Notes under the pieces: generated by a model
What the model was told of the DNA's origin: nothing
The model's input: the letters and a program-made list of their open reading frames with translations, nothing else
Database searches by the model: none
Part shown: positions 8,303 through 15,790 of the stretch, piece by piece
Numbering within the stretch: position 1 is the stretch's first letter
Layout of the letters: the number at the start of each line of letters is the position of its first letter
From: DATFKA01 sp035268885
GTDB lineage: Bacteria > Bacteroidota > Bacteroidia > Chitinophagales > Saprospiraceae
Length of the DNA stretch: 64,000 nucleotides
Direction: 5' to 3'
NCBI GenBank assembly: GCA_035268885.1
Contig: DATFKA010000175.1
Location: 21,651-85,650, forward strand
Translations under genes and position numbers: made by a program

Positions 8303-9250
8303 CTAGCCTATGGCTACCAGAGGATCCCCTTCTGTGATTGCCAAGGAAGTCACCAGGTACAGCAGGCGGCCCGCTTCGGGAGCGTAGTAGCTACTCAGCT
8401 GCTTACCAAAAAAATCGCGGATTTCCCCGATTTTTTCCCCCTTCTGTACTTCCTCCTTCAACTTTTTGGAAGGATACCAGCAGCCCTCCTGCTTAGCTTT
8501 TACTACGTGCATCTGATCCAGGAATTGGATGCCAGAGTACTCGACCAGGGTCCCTTCCAGGCATTCCAGGTAGGTTAATACGTTTTTGACCGCCCTTAGA
8601 TAAGCCTCTACCTCCTCCTCACTCCAGCGACCGCATTGCCCCAACTCGGCCAGAAAGCCCGGCGTGCCCGTACTGGAGGCTGCACCAATAGAGCCATTTT
8701 CGGAGGTGGAGCCCACCACGTAAGGAAAGCCCAGGCTTGCCGCTGCCTTTTTGGACTGCTCGGCCACTTTGGGGCCTCCCACTTTAGAGTAAATTACAAA
8801 GGGCGTCAGAGATTCGTGGATATCGCCGCCGTGCAGATCGATGTAAAAGTCGGCCGCTTTTTGCAATTGATGTACCGTATAGGCGATGCGTTCACTGACC
8901 GTACCCGTAGCCTTCCCGGGAAAGACCCGGTTCAGGTTTTTCCCGTCGTAGGGGCCGTAGTACTGCATACGGGCCATAAAGGCAGCCGTATTGACGGGGT
9001 GGATGATGACCAGGGTGCCAGATATATCTGCCGCCTGTAGAGTACGGGCCAGGCGGATCGCCGTTTCAATACAGGGGTATTCACCGCCGTGTACACCACC
9101 GGTAATCAGGATCTTCTTCCCGGGATTCTTACTGGAGATTACGGTAGTGGGCATTTTCACCGGCGTACCGGGGATACTGATGAAGCCACTCATTTTTTTG
9201 CCCGGTTCAACGATCAGGTCATTTTGCTGCAGGATGGGTAGAAAACTCAT
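8303..9250 (-). CDS. Succinylglutamate desuccinylase/aspartoacylase (AstE/AspA-like) family zinc hydrolase
   Basis: 315-residue M14-type zinc enzyme that removes acyl or aminoacyl groups by amide hydrolysis. The zinc-binding HxxE pair is in GGVHGGEYPCIE (His54, Glu57) and the third ligand is His140 in YIDLHGGDIHE. A substrate-binding Arg occurs in NLNRVFPG (near 108), and the probable catalytic Glu lies in PGFLAELGQCGRW. The C-terminal part has a beta-rich segment with KKLKEEVQKGEKIGEIRDFF, typical of the AstE-like bacterial subgroup. There is no signal peptide, so it is cytosolic. It is a single gene, convergent with the preceding exported protein and divergent from the ABC-F gene. The substrate (N-acyl amino acid or peptide-like) is undetermined. 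Confidence 0.9.
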   Translation of the reverse strand: MSFLPILQQNDLIVEPGKKMSGFISIPGTPVKMPTTVISSKNPGKKILITGGVHGGEYPCIETAIRLARTLQAADISGTLVIIHPVNTAAFMARMQYYGPYDGKNLNRVFPGKATGTVSERIAYTVHQLQKAADFYIDLHGGDIHESLTPFVIYSKVGGPKVAEQSKKAAASLGFPYVVGSTSENGSIGAASSTGTPGFLAELGQCGRWSEEEVEAYLRAVKNVLTYLECLEGTLVEYSGIQFLDQMHVVKAKQEGCWYPSKKLKEEVQKGEKIGEIRDFFGKQLSSYYAPEAGRLLYLVTSLAITEGDPLVAIG

Positions 9251-9333
9251 ACACTATTTTTTTCCTTAAGATAAAAAGACTTTCGTCTAAATGTCGATAT
9301 TTTAGGGGGGCTGTTTTTCCACATAAATTAACT

Positions 9334-9341
9334 TATCTTTG
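9334..9341 (+). promoter_or_regulatory. Bacteroidota-type -7 box upstream of the ABC-F gene
   Basis: TATCTTTG matches the TAnnTTTG -7 consensus of Bacteroidota housekeeping promoters exactly and lies 32 bp before the ATG at 9373. The -33 element at the expected distance is weak. Confidence comes from the exact -7 match and its position. Confidence 0.5.
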
Positions 9342-9372
9342 CGGCCGCAAACGATCCAAGCAAAGAAACAGT

Positions 9373-10998
9373 ATGATCACAGTCAACAATCTTTCCCTGC
9401 AATTTGGCAAGCGGGTACTATTTAACGAAGTTAATCTAAAATTTACCCAGGGTAACTGCTACGGTGTCATTGGCGCCAACGGTGCGGGTAAATCCACCTT
9501 CCTGAAAATCCTCACCGATGAGATCGCCCCTAATTCCGGAGCTGTCTCCATCGAAGCGGGGCAGCGCGTAGCTGTCCTCTCCCAGAACCACTTTGCCTTC
9601 GAAGAAGAGCAGGTACTCCAAACCGTGATCATGGGCCATCAGGAGATGTACCGCATCATGCAGGAAAAAGATGCCATCTATATGAATCCCGAGGCTACCG
9701 AAGCCGAAGGTATGCGTGCCGCCGAACTGGAAAATAAATTCGGTGAAATGGGCGGTTGGAACGCCGAAAATGATGCCGCGGAGCTACTCAGCAACATGGG
9801 TGTGCCGGAAGAACTGCACTATAGCACCATGGCCGAGCTCAATGGGCCCCAAAAAGTAAAAGTACTGCTGGCACAGGCCCTCTTCGGTGATCCGGATATC
9901 CTGATCCTGGATGAGCCCACCAACGACCTCGACACCCAGGCCATCTCCTGGCTGTCCGATTTCCTGGCAGATTTTAAAAACATGGTGATTGTCGTCTCCC
10001 ACGACCGCTACTTCCTGGATATGGTCTGTACCCACATCGTAGACATCGATTTCCAGAAGATCAATATCTACACGGGGAACTATACCTTCTGGTACGAAAG
10101 TAGCAAACTAAAGGCTGCACAAATCGCCAATAAGAATAAAAAGATGGAAGCCAAACGCAAAGAAATGATGGAGTTTATCCAGCGTTTCTCCGCCAACGCT
10201 TCTAAGTCTCGTCAGGCTACCTCCCGCAAAAAGGCCCTCGAGAAACTAGACCTGGAGGATATCCAACCCTCCAGTCGTAAGTATCCTTTCATCCACTTCA
10301 AGCCCGAACGCGAACCGGGCGATCAAATCCTGCGGGTGACGGGCCTGAGCAAAAAGGATGAAAGTGGACAGTGGTTGTTCCAAAACGTCTCCTTCATCAT
10401 CAACCAGAAGGAAAAAATCGCTCTGATCGGGGAAGACAGTGCCGCCATTACCGCCCTCTTTGAGATCCTGGCGGGAGAGGCAGAAGCCGACGCCGGAACC
10501 ATCGAATACGGTCAAACCATTACCCGGGCCTACGTTCCCAACGAAAACGAACGCTATTTTAGCGGCAGCCAGGACCTGGACCTGATCAACTGGTTACGTC
10601 AGTATTCCACCAATAAGGATGAACAGTTTATCCGTAGCTTCCTCGGACGGATGTTATTCTCGGGTGAGGAGGTACAGAAGAAGTCCAGTGTCTTATCCGG
10701 AGGGGAGAAGGTGCGCTGTATGATGGCGAAGACCATGCTGGTTCATCCCAACTTCATCCTGCTCGACGAGCCCACTAACCACCTGGACCTGGAGTCCATC
10801 ACCGCGCTCAACGAAGCCATGGAGCAGTTTACGGGTAACCTGATCTTTACCTCCCATGACCACAAACTCACCCAAACCGTCGCCAATCGGATTATTGAAC
10901 TGACCCCCAGGGGGATTATCGACAGCCTGATGTCTTACGACGATTACCTGGCTTCGGAGCGGATTCAGTCGCAACGGGCAGAATTGGTGGGGGTGTAA
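9373..10998 (+). CDS. ABC-F family ATPase (YbiT-like) with one degenerate nucleotide site
   Basis: 541-residue soluble protein with two ABC domains and no membrane segment, as in the ABC-F translation factors that act on the ribosomal E site. NBD1 has a perfect Walker A (GANGAGKST, 34-42) and Walker B (ILILDEPTNDLD, near 177), but its signature reads LNGPQ (156-160) instead of LSGGQ. NBD2 has a normal signature LSGGE (441-445) and Walker B (near 462-466), but its P-loop is GEDSAAIT (353-360) and lacks the conserved Gly-Lys-Ser/Thr. In ABC dimers the NBD2 P-loop pairs with the NBD1 signature, so both defects fall in the same composite site. The interdomain linker (about 245-310) is Lys-rich and helical. 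A TATCTTTG promoter box precedes it. Probably a housekeeping ribosome factor; a resistance role is less likely. Confidence 0.93.
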   Translation: MITVNNLSLQFGKRVLFNEVNLKFTQGNCYGVIGANGAGKSTFLKILTDEIAPNSGAVSIEAGQRVAVLSQNHFAFEEEQVLQTVIMGHQEMYRIMQEKDAIYMNPEATEAEGMRAAELENKFGEMGGWNAENDAAELLSNMGVPEELHYSTMAELNGPQKVKVLLAQALFGDPDILILDEPTNDLDTQAISWLSDFLADFKNMVIVVSHDRYFLDMVCTHIVDIDFQKINIYTGNYTFWYESSKLKAAQIANKNKKMEAKRKEMMEFIQRFSANASKSRQATSRKKALEKLDLEDIQPSSRKYPFIHFKPEREPGDQILRVTGLSKKDESGQWLFQNVSFIINQKEKIALIGEDSAAITALFEILAGEAEADAGTIEYGQTITRAYVPNENERYFSGSQDLDLINWLRQYSTNKDEQFIRSFLGRMLFSGEEVQKKSSVLSGGEKVRCMMAKTMLVHPNFILLDEPTNHLDLESITALNEAMEQFTGNLIFTSHDHKLTQTVANRIIELTPRGIIDSLMSYDDYLASERIQSQRAELVGV

Positions 10999-11054
10999 GC
11001 AATACCTGGTTTGAGAAGCATCCTGAGCGAAAGGTCACTAAGCCATAAGATGTA

Positions 11055-11090
11055 AGATTGATAAGGTCCTTCACTGGGCTTTATCAATCT
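11055..11090. terminator. Possible bidirectional hairpin between convergent genes
   Basis: A 10-bp inverted repeat, AGATTGATAA (11055-11064) and TTATCAATCT (11081-11090), with a 16-nt loop, lies between the convergent ABC-F and mutarotase-like genes and overlaps the last codons of the latter. There is no clear T tract on either strand, so terminator function is weakly supported. Confidence 0.3.
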
Positions 11091-11955
11091 CATACTTCCG
11101 CTGCCAGCGCAAGCTATCCCCACTCCCCAATTGAATAGGTATAAACAACTCCGGACTAATCGCCCCCGACCAGCCCCAGAGATTCACTTTGGCGCTCTGG
11201 AAAGAGCCCGTCTCACCGATACTGAGGCCCAGCTCAGCATTCCTTAAGCGCCACTGTGCAGGGACCGTTTCGGTACCATTTAGGAAGCTATAGAAAAAGG
11301 CTTCTCCGGGGGTATCACTAAGCTGGATGGCTTGTTCCTGAAAAGCAATAATCCCCTTCGGATTGACGACCTCGCCACAGACACCAGGCTGCAGCGAAAA
11401 GGGAAAGTCCAATTGGTAACCCGCCCCCACCGTCGCCTCACCGATCCGCAAGAAATTGTGGGCGTATTCGTCGGTTACGATGGTTTTGCTCCCGGTATTC
11501 CTTAGTTGATAATCGATGGTAAAGCCATGCTCATTCCCGCGAATTATTTTTTCCAGTTCGTAGGCGTATCCATTTACGAGGGGGCCGACGCAACGGAGCT
11601 GTAAACTATCCGGGGTCTCCTTTACGGAAAAAACCAGGGGCTTAATTTTATAGGGATAGGCGAAGTCGTAAGGCCCCTCCGTCTTTTGCAGTAAGCCCAC
11701 CCCGATCTTATGAAACCAGTCGCCGGGGGAACTATCTTCGTAGCCCACGGCCTGCTCGATGCCAAATTCATTGTAGAAGCCCCTGCCGGGAAAATCATTG
11801 GGTCCCTCTGTTTCTCTTTCTATACCGCAAAGAGAAACACCCTGGTAACGCAAATCAACAATCTTACCCGTCCAGTCGAACCGGGCTTGCTGGTAGTTCT
11901 CTTGCGGATGATCTATCCAAAGACTGACATTATTATTACTTAATTGATAGGACAT
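11071..11955 (-). CDS. Aldose 1-epimerase (galactose mutarotase)-like protein
   Basis: 294 residues from the ATG at 11955 (MSYQLSNNNVS). The longer reading from 11988 would overlap the upstream peptidase gene. The fold is that of galactose mutarotase-like beta-sandwich proteins, which interconvert alpha and beta anomers of free sugars or bind related sugars. Segments supporting this are FYNEFGIEQAVGYED, FTIDYQLRNTGSKTI and DEYAHNFLRIG, where the His is the likely catalytic or substrate-contacting one. There is no signal peptide. It lies 25 bp downstream of the M1 aminopeptidase on the same strand and may be co-transcribed with it, though the two functions are unrelated. The exact substrate is unknown; a non-catalytic sugar-binding role is possible. 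Confidence 0.8.
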   Translation of the reverse strand: MSYQLSNNNVSLWIDHPQENYQQARFDWTGKIVDLRYQGVSLCGIERETEGPNDFPGRGFYNEFGIEQAVGYEDSSPGDWFHKIGVGLLQKTEGPYDFAYPYKIKPLVFSVKETPDSLQLRCVGPLVNGYAYELEKIIRGNEHGFTIDYQLRNTGSKTIVTDEYAHNFLRIGEATVGAGYQLDFPFSLQPGVCGEVVNPKGIIAFQEQAIQLSDTPGEAFFYSFLNGTETVPAQWRLRNAELGLSIGETGSFQSAKVNLWGWSGAISPELFIPIQLGSGDSLRWQRKYEIDKAQ

Positions 11956-11980
11956 GAATTTTATATTTCGGCATGCTTGA

Positions 11981-14131
11981 TTAGTCAATTTGCTCCAATG
12001 CCCATTCGGCCGCCCTGGCCAGGATATCCCTCGGAGAGGGTTCCTGCGCTGCCGTTTCCAGTATAGAACGGTACTGTGCTTCTTTTAGCTCGCCCAGGGC
12101 CCGAATAGCCGCCGCCTGCACCAGGTAACTGTCGTCCTGCTCAAAGCTTTGGATAAAGGTGCTTGACAGGGCGGACTGCTTCAATGCCCCCAGCATCTGA
12201 ATGGCCGTTGTCCTTACCTGGGAATGGGCATCCTCCAGTGCTAATTCACAATAAGCCGGAATACCTTGCTGTCCTTGCGCCAAACTACGAAGCGCCTCCC
12301 GACGTACGGCCCAGTTCTGATCTTTCGTAAGACGATCTTCCAGGAAATTTTTAACCGAAGTCTGGTCGGCCGAAGCGGCTAACTCCGCTACGGCCCAACG
12401 TCGACCCAGTGTATTATCATGTCTGGCCTGAAATATTAATTCCTCTACTGACTTAGGGAAAGTCCATTCTTTCAACAGGGTATGATCGGGATCAAAACGA
12501 ACCATTTGCGGCTTTTCTTTGGCGAGAAAGCGATAAGTATGGTCGCTTTCTTGAAGCCAAACGGTATGAAGCTGGGTCTCCCCGCTACTGGTGATGGCGA
12601 TCTTGACCGGCATCCGAAAAATGGGTACTCCCGTACTGGTATCCTGTACCTGGCGTACCTTCAGCACCACCTCCTGACCTTCCCAGCTGTGATCGATCTC
12701 CAGCACCGGATGTCCGGCTTTATAGAGCCATTGCGCAAAGAACCAGTCCATATTTTGCCCAGTGACTTCCCAGATGCTTTTCAGGAAATCGTGATCATCT
12801 ACGGGTTGGTAGGCGTGTTTGGTCAGAAAGTGCCGGAGAACTCTTCTGAACTGGTCTTCTCCCAGATAATCCCGTAGCATATGCAGTACCAGAGCACCTT
12901 TCTGATAGGTATGCCGATCAAAATTCTGGTTGGGATAGATCCACCGGTCAAAAATAATGGGTCGCTGGTAGCTGTTTTTCACCTCGTTCAGATAAGTCGA
13001 ACGCTTGTTGTGTAAGTTGAGCGCCCCTTCCGCCGGACCGTATAGATGCGCACTATACAGATACTCACTAAAGGTGGCAAAGCTCTCACTAATCCAGGTT
13101 TGGGTCCAGTCGCGATAACTAACAAAGTCTCCCCACCAGTGATGGGCCGCCTCGTGGGCCACCAGCCAGTGACTGGGGAAATCTTTTTCTGCTTTTTCAT
13201 CGTGCAGGGTAGACGCACCAATCAGAGTAGCGGTGGTCGCTTCGGCACCGCCGCCGATTCCCGGCACACAGATCTGATCGTATTTGTCCCAGGGGTATTC
13301 CACGCCGTAGTATTCCTCAAAAAAGGCCAGGACTTCGGGCGTGCGGTGAAAAGAACGCAAAGCTTTGTCTTCATCTTTTGGGTACACCCAATAATTGACC
13401 GACATGCCATCGTATTCGTCCTCGATGATGCTGTAGGGTCCCGAGACGAAATTGTACAGATAAGTAGGATGAGCCTGCTTCTGCGACCAATGGTAAGTAA
13501 CCGTTCCATTACCGTTTTGGGTAACGGATTCTAATAGGCCGTTGGCCAGTACTTTGTGATCGGCCAGGGTGGTAATGATGGTTTCGTGGGTAGCCCGGTC
13601 CTGCGGATGATCGTAACCCGGAAACCAGTGCCGGGCACCATTCGGGAAAGAGTAAGCATTAAACAGAAAGGGGTGTTCCTCATTGGCATCAAAAAAGCCC
13701 AGCCCCAGGGGATAATTCGCCCCCATTCCGTATTCTTCGGGATTGACCTCAAAACGGGAAGTACCATAGTAAACCGTGAGGGTAGTGGTATCATTATACC
13801 CCATTTCTTCCGGAAGCTCAATCTTTAAGGTCCCGTCTTGATGCTCAAAAGCCAGAACGCCCTGATCTACACTACGCACCTCTTGCACTTCGTAGGTCTC
13901 CGCGTGTAAGGTCAGCGCTTCCAATTGATCGGATAAGGAGCGTAGGGTGATGCTGGTCTCTCCCTGAAAAGCTCTATTTTCCCCTTCGAAAGTTAAGTCG
14001 ATTCGGTAATGTAGTACATCGAAAGTATGACTGGGCTCCGATTGCCGCGGACGCTCGTAAATCTCTGCCGTCTGAGCCGGGAGGACCAATGGCAACATAG
14101 ACGTAATCAGTAATAAAATGCACTGTCTCAT
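11981..14131 (-). CDS. Secreted M1 family aminopeptidase with C-terminal HEAT repeats
   Basis: 716-residue zinc metallopeptidase. A signal peptide (MRQCILLLITSMLPLVLPAQ) exports it. Residues about 30-230 are the M1 beta-saddle domain. The zinc site is HEAAH (His326, Glu327, His330) followed after 18 residues by Glu349 in WISESFATF. The substrate-binding motif, usually GxMEN, reads GGGAEATTAT here, keeping Glu297 but losing the Met-Glu-Asn context, which may change exopeptidase specificity. The last about 150 residues form HEAT repeats (DQTSVKNFLEDRLTKDQNW, SQVRTTAIQMLGALKQSALS and DDSYLVQAAAIRALGELKEA), replacing the usual ERAP1-like domain. It probably trims peptides in the periplasm or on the surface. 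A mutarotase-like gene follows. Confidence 0.93.
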   Translation of the reverse strand: MRQCILLLITSMLPLVLPAQTAEIYERPRQSEPSHTFDVLHYRIDLTFEGENRAFQGETSITLRSLSDQLEALTLHAETYEVQEVRSVDQGVLAFEHQDGTLKIELPEEMGYNDTTTLTVYYGTSRFEVNPEEYGMGANYPLGLGFFDANEEHPFLFNAYSFPNGARHWFPGYDHPQDRATHETIITTLADHKVLANGLLESVTQNGNGTVTYHWSQKQAHPTYLYNFVSGPYSIIEDEYDGMSVNYWVYPKDEDKALRSFHRTPEVLAFFEEYYGVEYPWDKYDQICVPGIGGGAEATTATLIGASTLHDEKAEKDFPSHWLVAHEAAHHWWGDFVSYRDWTQTWISESFATFSEYLYSAHLYGPAEGALNLHNKRSTYLNEVKNSYQRPIIFDRWIYPNQNFDRHTYQKGALVLHMLRDYLGEDQFRRVLRHFLTKHAYQPVDDHDFLKSIWEVTGQNMDWFFAQWLYKAGHPVLEIDHSWEGQEVVLKVRQVQDTSTGVPIFRMPVKIAITSSGETQLHTVWLQESDHTYRFLAKEKPQMVRFDPDHTLLKEWTFPKSVEELIFQARHDNTLGRRWAVAELAASADQTSVKNFLEDRLTKDQNWAVRREALRSLAQGQQGIPAYCELALEDAHSQVRTTAIQMLGALKQSALSSTFIQSFEQDDSYLVQAAAIRALGELKEAQYRSILETAAQEPSPRDILARAAEWALEQID

Positions 14132-14276
14132 TTGTTTAATTTTTTAGTAAAAACCATCTAAAGAAAAGCTGTGAAAAGTACAGCTGCCAGCGTGATTTTC
14201 CATCCATTACCTTAACCCCTAACCTTGGATACTTTAACCTTTTTAATAGAAGTTGTTTAAAAGCTCCATATTCCTT

Positions 14277-15722
14277 TTACTTTTCAGAAATGGCGGACGC
14301 CCGGGTAGGCGGACGAAAAGACAGCACCCCCTGTTCTTTCATTAAGGCTTCGATAGCGGTTGGTTCAACGGGAACAAAATCGGTGAAATTCTCCATCCCC
14401 GTCTCCGTGACTACCACCACGTCTTCCACCCGCACGTACAGCTTCTCCTCGGGAATCCAGATCATGGGATCGACGGCAAAGACTTCGCCTACCTGTAGGG
14501 GAGTGGCTTTGTAATTACCCACATCGTGTACGGCCATGCCTACCGGATGCTGCATGTGACCACGAAAAACCAGGGCCGCTTCAACGGCTTTTTTATAGTG
14601 AGGTTTAGAAAAAGTATTTTGGTCAATATAAGTCCGCATTTCTGCGGCGGCTCCGTCCAGTACATCATTGACGGATACGCCGGGTTTGATCTGTCGCATG
14701 AGGGCCGATCGATAAGCCACTACAAAGTTGTAAAGCTCTAGTTGCTCCGGGCTAAACTTCCCGTTGACGGGCCACATGCGCGTTACATCACTGGTGTAAT
14801 AATGGTACTCGGGGGCAAAATCCATGAGTACCATATCTCCGTCTTTTAGGGCATCCTGATTACGAAAGTAATGCCCCATCCAGGCATTTTGTCCACCGCC
14901 AACAATGGCAGTATAACCGTCTCTTTCGGCGCCGTTGATCTGATGAATGTAGCGTGCACAAGTCTCCAATTGATACTCAAACACGCCAGGCTTAGTACTG
15001 CGGATGGCTTCCATCAGCCCAAGTCCGGATAGCTGTGAGGCCCTGCGAATCAAGGTAATCTCAGCAGGGCTTTTGATGTTTCGCATTTTGTCCAGCGTAG
15101 GCGACAGGTTTCTGATCGCCAGCTGAGGATAGCGCTCCCGCAGCAGTTGAATAAAGCGCCCTTCCCGGGAGGGTCGCCCATCCCAGGGATCATTGATCAG
15201 GCTAGCCTGATAACGCAGCAGCTCATCCCGGCTATCGGTCCCCCTTTCGGCGGGACTAAAGGGCGTATACAGCAGCGGGTGGGGTGGACGAAACAAAGCC
15301 CCCCAGATCCAGTCGCGGCCCATTTGCTCAACGGGCTTTACGGCTTCGATTCCCGTCAATTCCTTAATGAGCTCGGCATCTTCCGCAGCCAGTACCTTGC
15401 CTTCGTTGCGTTCCCTTCCTGGATCCTGATGTGGTAGGTAGAGGGTCGCCGTCCTGGATCGCCCATTTAGTAATAAGTAGGCATGTGGCGCTTCGAAGCC
15501 CGATAGGTAATAGAAGCTATTACTCTGGCGAAACAGACTAAAGCCTGGCACATCGGGTGCCCCTTGAATCAGGGCAAAAGCATTCTCGCCAATAGCATCG
15601 TAGATGCGATCACGACGCCCGGCAAATTCTTCTTTCGTGAAATCGGTCTGAAAGTAATACTGGTCTTGCGCCCCTAAGAGTAGTGGGCAGCATAAGCTAA
15701 GAAACAGATAAAAAATTTTCAT
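14277..15722 (-). CDS. Secreted Xaa-Pro aminopeptidase (M24B)
   Basis: 481 residues. A signal peptide (MKIFYLFLSLCCPLLLGAQ) marks it as exported, unlike cytosolic PepP. It has an N-terminal aminopeptidase-P domain (YDAIGENAFALIQGAPD, FYYLSGFEAPHAYLLL) and a C-terminal pita-bread domain. Metal ligands are visible as Asp-x10-Asp in DFAPEYHYYTSD, His in MQHPVGMAVHDVG, and two Glu in RVEDVVVVTETG and the preceding metal loop. It should remove N-terminal residues that precede proline, completing degradation of peptides released by other exported proteases here. It is read from its own unit, 145 bp from the M1 gene start, and is divergent from the GH78 gene. Confidence 0.93.
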   Translation of the reverse strand: MKIFYLFLSLCCPLLLGAQDQYYFQTDFTKEEFAGRRDRIYDAIGENAFALIQGAPDVPGFSLFRQSNSFYYLSGFEAPHAYLLLNGRSRTATLYLPHQDPGRERNEGKVLAAEDAELIKELTGIEAVKPVEQMGRDWIWGALFRPPHPLLYTPFSPAERGTDSRDELLRYQASLINDPWDGRPSREGRFIQLLRERYPQLAIRNLSPTLDKMRNIKSPAEITLIRRASQLSGLGLMEAIRSTKPGVFEYQLETCARYIHQINGAERDGYTAIVGGGQNAWMGHYFRNQDALKDGDMVLMDFAPEYHYYTSDVTRMWPVNGKFSPEQLELYNFVVAYRSALMRQIKPGVSVNDVLDGAAAEMRTYIDQNTFSKPHYKKAVEAALVFRGHMQHPVGMAVHDVGNYKATPLQVGEVFAVDPMIWIPEEKLYVRVEDVVVVTETGMENFTDFVPVEPTAIEALMKEQGVLSFRPPTRASAISEK

Positions 15723-15734
15723 ACAGATATGCGC

Positions 15735-15767
15735 TTTGAATCAAGATAGTAAAAAAACTTATCTTTA
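15735..15767 (+). promoter_or_regulatory. Candidate Bacteroidota promoter of the GH78 gene
   Basis: TTTG at 15735-15738, a 21-bp spacer, and TATCTTTA at 15760-15767 match the TTTG/TAnnTTTG promoter pattern apart from the last base, 24 bp before the ATG at 15791. It is inferred from the pattern only. Confidence 0.45.
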
Positions 15768-15790
15768 ATACCAACCATAAACTCCTGGCG

